A program made the translations under genes and the position numbers. The notes beneath the pieces are model-generated. The model did not search any database and was not told where the DNA came from. It saw only the letters and a program-made list of their open reading frames with translations. Of a stretch of DNA of 64,000 nt, positions 60,830 through 64,000 are shown one piece after another. Origin of the DNA: Neomesorhizobium albiziae (lineage in GTDB: Bacteria; Pseudomonadota; Alphaproteobacteria; Rhizobiales; Rhizobiaceae); contig NZ_FOSL01000019.1 in the NCBI RefSeq assembly GCF_900114255.1, positions 33,189 to 97,188 on the forward strand, given 5' to 3'. Each line of letters opens with the position of its first letter. The stretch's first letter is position 1.

Positions 60830-61651
60830 GTGGCAGACCGGCTGCGTTTCACCCTGCTTGGCTGCGGTTCTTCGCCCGGCACGCCGCGCATCACCGGCGA
60901 TTGGGGCAATTGCGATCCCAACAACCCGAAAAACCGCCGCACGCGCGCCGCCGCCATGGTCGAGCGCATTGCCGGCAATGGCGCGACGACACGTGTGGTG
61001 ATCGATACCGGGCCGGACTTTCGTGAACAGATGCTGGTGGCCGGCGTGGCGCGCCTCGACGCCGCCATCTACACCCATCCTCATGCCGACCACATCCACG
61101 GCATTGACGATCTGCGCGGCTACGTGATCGAGCAGCGCCAACTGATGGATATATTTGCCGACAAACCGACCCTGGAAAGGCTCGTTGAAGCGTTTGGCTA
61201 TTGCTTCGCCACTCCGCCTGGAAGCTCGTATCCGCCGATCCTCAGGGCCAACATCATCGAGCACACGACGCCAGTGGTCATAAAAGGAGAGGGGGGTGCC
61301 CTCACCTTCGAGCCGCTGCCGCAGATCCATGGCGACATCATCTCGCTGGGCTTCCGCATCGGTGGCCTTGCCTATTGCCCGGATGTCAGCGACTTCCCGT
61401 CGGCGACGGTGGAGAAGCTTGCCGGCCTCGACATGCTGGTCCTCGACGCGCTGCAATACCGCACGCACCCCAGCCATCTGTCGCTTGGCCAGGCGCTGGA
61501 GTGGATCGAGCGGATCAAGCCCGCCCGCGCGGTGCTCACCCACATGCATGTGCCGCTGGATTACGCCACGGTGATGCAGGAAACGCCCGATCACGTCGAA
61601 CCGGGCTATGACGGATGGACGATAGAAATTCCTTTTGAGTCAATGGATTAG
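60830..61651 (+). CDS. MBL-fold metallohydrolase (PhnP-like)
   Basis: A 273-aa metallo-beta-lactamase-fold hydrolase starting at GTG, 3 bases after the tatD stop. The metal motif H-x-H-x-D-H is THPHADHIHGIDDLRGY (~82-98); a further His lies in the LPQIHGD segment (~165), the Asp in YCPDVSDFP (~184), and the last His in SHLSLGQALEW. TLLGCGSSPGTPRITGDWGNCD at the N-terminus is typical of the PhnP-like branch, phosphodiesterases found beyond phosphonate operons. Its place after tatD is conserved in rhizobia; the substrate is not established. Confidence 0.88.
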   Translation: MADRLRFTLLGCGSSPGTPRITGDWGNCDPNNPKNRRTRAAAMVERIAGNGATTRVVIDTGPDFREQMLVAGVARLDAAIYTHPHADHIHGIDDLRGYVIEQRQLMDIFADKPTLERLVEAFGYCFATPPGSSYPPILRANIIEHTTPVVIKGEGGALTFEPLPQIHGDIISLGFRIGGLAYCPDVSDFPSATVEKLAGLDMLVLDALQYRTHPSHLSLGQALEWIERIKPARAVLTHMHVPLDYATVMQETPDHVEPGYDGWTIEIPFESMD

Positions 61652-61663
61652 ACGAGATACTTC

Positions 61664-62137
61664 ATGGCCGGTAGTGTGGATCGCGTCCGCGAAGCCGCGG
61701 CAAATGCGGGGCTCGAAATTGAGATCAGGCGCATGGGCGCGTCGACGCGCACTGCCGAGGAAGCAGCGGCGCAATGCGGCTGCACGGTAGCGCAGATCGT
61801 CAAGTCGCTGATTTTCCAGGGCGAAACCAGCGGCAGGCTGTTCCTGTTCCTGGTTTCCGGCTCCAACCAACTCGATCTCGCGAAGGCTGCCGAACTTGCC
61901 GGCGAAGCGCTGAAACGCGCTGATCCCAGGCACATCCGCGATGCAACCGGTTTCGCCATCGGCGGCGTTTCGCCGATCGGCCATCTCATCGACATTGCGG
62001 CCTTTGCCGACGAGACGCTGCTTGCCTTCGATGTCGTGTGGGCCGCAGCCGGTGCGCATGACGCGGTATTTGCCGCCGAGCCGAGAGCGTTGCTTACCGC
62101 GGCAAAGGCCAAGACGGTGGCGCTGGCTGCTGCTTGA
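61664..62137 (+). CDS. YbaK/EbsC-family aminoacyl-tRNA deacylase-like protein
   Basis: A 157-aa protein of the YbaK/ProX superfamily, whose members hydrolyse mischarged Cys- or Ala-tRNA(Pro). Visible features are AAAQCGCTVAQIVKSLIFQ (~31-49, with the conserved lysine of KSL), SGSNQLDLAKAAEL and FAIGGVSPIGH (~96-106), the G-x-x-x-P loop of the editing site. The last third lies in the usual AAGAHDAVFAAEP segment. It is a separate, 12-base-spaced downstream gene. Confidence 0.88.
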   Translation: MAGSVDRVREAAANAGLEIEIRRMGASTRTAEEAAAQCGCTVAQIVKSLIFQGETSGRLFLFLVSGSNQLDLAKAAELAGEALKRADPRHIRDATGFAIGGVSPIGHLIDIAAFADETLLAFDVVWAAAGAHDAVFAAEPRALLTAAKAKTVALAAA

Positions 62138-62277
62138 CCGCAATATCTTACAGGCGGCGTAAAGCTTCCGCGCCGATATGCGGAATGCCGCAGAAGGCCT
62201 GAATTCCGGCCTTCCGCCGCATACGCAAGTTCCATAATCTATCTTATGCGACTTTGGCGTGTAAGGGCTATTTAGTA

Positions 62278-62311
62278 ATGCGACAGTGGGGCCAGTTAGA
62301 GATGCGACAGT
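62278..62311. repeat. Direct repeats at the left end of the insertion sequence
   Basis: ATGCGACAGT occurs at 62278-62287 and 62302-62311, a 24-bp period, with a weaker copy ATGCGACTTT at 62246. These are consistent with IS-end transposase-binding sites. Confidence 0.55.
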
Positions 62312-62401
62312 CTCGCCTCTCGACGCACTGGTCAATGCCAACGTTGGGAGCAAGGATGACGACCTTCAGTCTGGTCGAGACCATCAGCGGTCGGAGTCGT
62401 C

Positions 62402-63829
62402 ATGTCCTGTTTGATCACCATGTCGCAGAAAGAGTTGCATCGCCTCGAAGTCATCCAGAAGATCCGTGACGAGCGCCTGAGCGTTGTCCAGGGCGCCGAG
62501 CTGCTCGCACTCAGTCGAAGTCAGGTCCATCGGCTGCTGCAGGCCTATGACCTGGATGGTCCGGCCGGGCTCGTTTCCAAAAAGCGATCACAGCCGAGCA
62601 ACCGGCGCCACAGCGAGGAGTTTCGTAATGCAGCGCTGGATCTGATCCGCGAACGCTATTTGGATTTCGGTCCGACGCTGGCGCGCGAGAAGCTGATCGA
62701 GTTGCACCGGATCTCGGTCGCCAAGGAGACGCTGCGGCAATGGATGACCGAGGCGGGCATCTGGGTTTCTCGTCGGGAACGCAAGAAACGGGTTTTCCAG
62801 CCACGCGGCCGGCGTGACTGCTTTGGCGAGCTGGTGCAGATCGACGGGTCGCATCACTGGTGGTTCGAGAACCGCGGTCCCAAATGCGCCCTGCTCGTCT
62901 ATATCGATGACGCGACCGGCAGGCTCCTGCATCTGCGCTTTGCCGGATCGGAGAACACGTTCGACTATCTGCATGCGACGAAGGCCTATCTGCAGCAATG
63001 GGGCAAGCCGCTGGCCTTCTACAGCGACAAGCATGGCATTTTCCGCTCCACCCATGCGTCCGAGAAGGACCGGACCAGCGGGCTGACGCAGTTCGGTCGG
63101 GCGCTTTATGAGCTGAACATCGACATCATCTGTGCCAACACTCCGCAGGCCAAGGGCCGTGTGGAACGTGCCAACCAGACATTGCAGGATCGGCTGGTCA
63201 AGGAGATGCGGCTTCGCGGCATCGATACGATCGAGGCTGCCAATGCCTATGTGCCGGAGTTCATTGCGGATTTCAACATGCGCTTTGGCAAGGCACCACG
63301 CAATCCGAAGGACATGCACCGGCCGCTGGCCGACCACGAGAACCTCGATGGCGCCATGTGCCGCAAGGAAGTCCGCACCCTTTCGCAGTCATTGACGTTG
63401 CGCTACGACAAGGTGCTGTTCATTCTCGACCCGAGCGAGATTTCCAGACCATTGGCGGGACAGAAGGTCGTGGTCTGCGACTATCCGGACGGACGGCTCG
63501 AGATCATGCACGAGAGCTTTGCCCTGCCCTACAGGACCTTCGATACGTTGCGCTCGGTGCATCGTGCCGAGGTCGTCGACAACAAGCGGCTGGACGACAT
63601 GCTGTCGGTCGTCGCCGAGATACAGGCCGGGCGTGAACAGCAGCGCAGCAAGAGCGGCCCCCGACGCATCGGGCAGAAAGATCATATGTTCGGCATTCGC
63701 GACGGCAGCACAGCCAACGGCTACCAGAAGCGTGGACGCAAGCCGGGCCCGAGGACGGATTTCATGAACGATCCTGCGGTGATTGCGCGGCGAGAGAAAG
63801 CCTTATTGAGGCAGCCAGCGGCGGACTAA
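62402..63829 (+). CDS. ISNCY-family (IS1202-like) DDE transposase
   Basis: A 475-aa transposase. The N-terminal helix-turn-helix reads VVQGAELLALSRSQVHRLLQAYDLDGPAGLVSKKR (~29-63). The integrase (rve/DDE) core lies at ~140-290: VQIDGSHHWWFENRGP (first Asp ~145), FYSDKHGIFR (second Asp ~209) and AKGRVERANQTLQDRL (Glu ~255), giving an intact D-D-E triad. The C-terminus is basic (KRGRKPGPRTDF). The gene appears intact, so the element may be active. GGAG lies before the ATG at 62402. Confidence 0.88.
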   Translation: MSCLITMSQKELHRLEVIQKIRDERLSVVQGAELLALSRSQVHRLLQAYDLDGPAGLVSKKRSQPSNRRHSEEFRNAALDLIRERYLDFGPTLAREKLIELHRISVAKETLRQWMTEAGIWVSRRERKKRVFQPRGRRDCFGELVQIDGSHHWWFENRGPKCALLVYIDDATGRLLHLRFAGSENTFDYLHATKAYLQQWGKPLAFYSDKHGIFRSTHASEKDRTSGLTQFGRALYELNIDIICANTPQAKGRVERANQTLQDRLVKEMRLRGIDTIEAANAYVPEFIADFNMRFGKAPRNPKDMHRPLADHENLDGAMCRKEVRTLSQSLTLRYDKVLFILDPSEISRPLAGQKVVVCDYPDGRLEIMHESFALPYRTFDTLRSVHRAEVVDNKRLDDMLSVVAEIQAGREQQRSKSGPRRIGQKDHMFGIRDGSTANGYQKRGRKPGPRTDFMNDPAVIARREKALLRQPAAD

Positions 63830-63835
63830 AGGGCC

Positions 63836-64000
63836 TCAATGCATGCCGATGTCGCTCTGCGTATCTGATTCCAAACGCAGGCAGGCGGGCCAAAGTGGCG
63901 TCTTGTGGAAGGATCCGTCCTGGAGGAGCGTGAGCCCTTCTCGTGCCTCATAGAGCAAACCGAGCCAGCACAAGCGTCGAAAGACGCCATACTGAAGATC
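63836..64000 (-). CDS. Partial open frame running off the right edge (uncertain)
   Basis: On the minus strand a frame is open from the window edge to a TGA at 63836-63838, 54 codons: it contains YGVFRRLCWLGLLYEAREG and ends in ESDTQSDIGMH. Its stop lies only 6 bases from the transposase stop. It may be a host gene cut by the insertion sequence, or chance. No family is recognised and the N-terminus is outside the window. Confidence 0.3.
   Translation of the reverse strand, partial: DLQYGVFRRLCWLGLLYEAREGLTLLQDGSFHKTPLWPACLRLESDTQSDIGMH

Larger units (their letters stand above)
62246..63829 (+). mobile_element. ISNCY-type insertion sequence (right end unresolved)
   Basis: A transposase gene is preceded by three copies of ATGCGAC (62246, 62278, 62302), which look like terminal or transposase-binding repeats. 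The left boundary lies near 62246-62278. No matching terminal repeat is evident after the transposase stop, so the right end may be beyond the window or degraded. Confidence 0.7.

Noticed and set aside
1..64000. CRISPR array or cas genes
   Set aside because: No regularly spaced direct repeats and no Cas-like protein were seen.

Overview
The window reads as a high-GC alphaproteobacterial chromosome of the Rhizobiales (Hyphomicrobiales), most like Mesorhizobium or a relative in Phyllobacteriaceae. The evidence is a phosphatidylcholine synthase gene, two DUF982 proteins, rhizobial-type palindromic intergenic repeats (17631, 57104, 58334) and a zinc-independent methionyl-tRNA synthetase in the rhizobial order dac-tmk-holB-metG-tatD. 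The species call is inference; no 16S rRNA gene is present.

Layout. 1-3951: lipid A genes lpxD(partial)-fabZ-lpxA-lpxI-lpxB, nearly all overlapping. 3995-10014: hspQ, an AEC carrier, a UbiH-type hydroxylase, a DUF2182/DUF1326 pair coupled to pcs, and a quinone oxidoreductase. 10135-14834: a BMP-type ABC importer, probably for purine nucleosides, closed by a strong terminator. 14967-18535: glutathione S-transferase, a vapBC-like toxin-antitoxin pair, rimO and a TerC-family membrane protein. 18688-20401: queE-queD-queC for preQ0. 20850-29168: the complete K+-importing kdp system, including kdpF (29 aa), a 27-aa leader peptide and a 66-aa single-TM protein between kdpA and kdpB. 29417-33141: small or poorly known genes, a candidate small RNA and a DHFR-like protein. 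33295-39883: a pentitol-type catabolic and uptake module (FGGY kinase, SDR dehydrogenase, RbsABC-like importer, AraC regulator).

40277-53458 is a ~13.2-kb integrated mobile element. A perfect 15-bp direct repeat bounds it; the right copy is the 3' end of tRNA-Ser(UGA). It carries a P4-type integrase, an AlpA-like regulator, a primase-helicase, a possible replication region, a run of six tightly packed small genes, and cargo: a six-TM membrane protein, a 357-aa orphan, and a tightly coupled three-gene cassette ending in an HNH endonuclease. It also holds its own tRNA-Thr(UGU) and no recognisable capsid, tail or conjugation genes. It looks like a phage satellite or small integrative element, and the HNH cassette is the best candidate for an undescribed, possibly anti-phage, system.

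53850-62137 returns to core genes: rlpA, a D,D-carboxypeptidase, tmk, holB, metG, tatD, an MBL-fold hydrolase and a YbaK-type deacylase. 62246 to the end holds an ISNCY-type insertion sequence whose right end is not resolved.

Protein families were recognised by reading motifs and were not searched against a database. Start codons were chosen from ribosome-binding sites, overlaps and family length.
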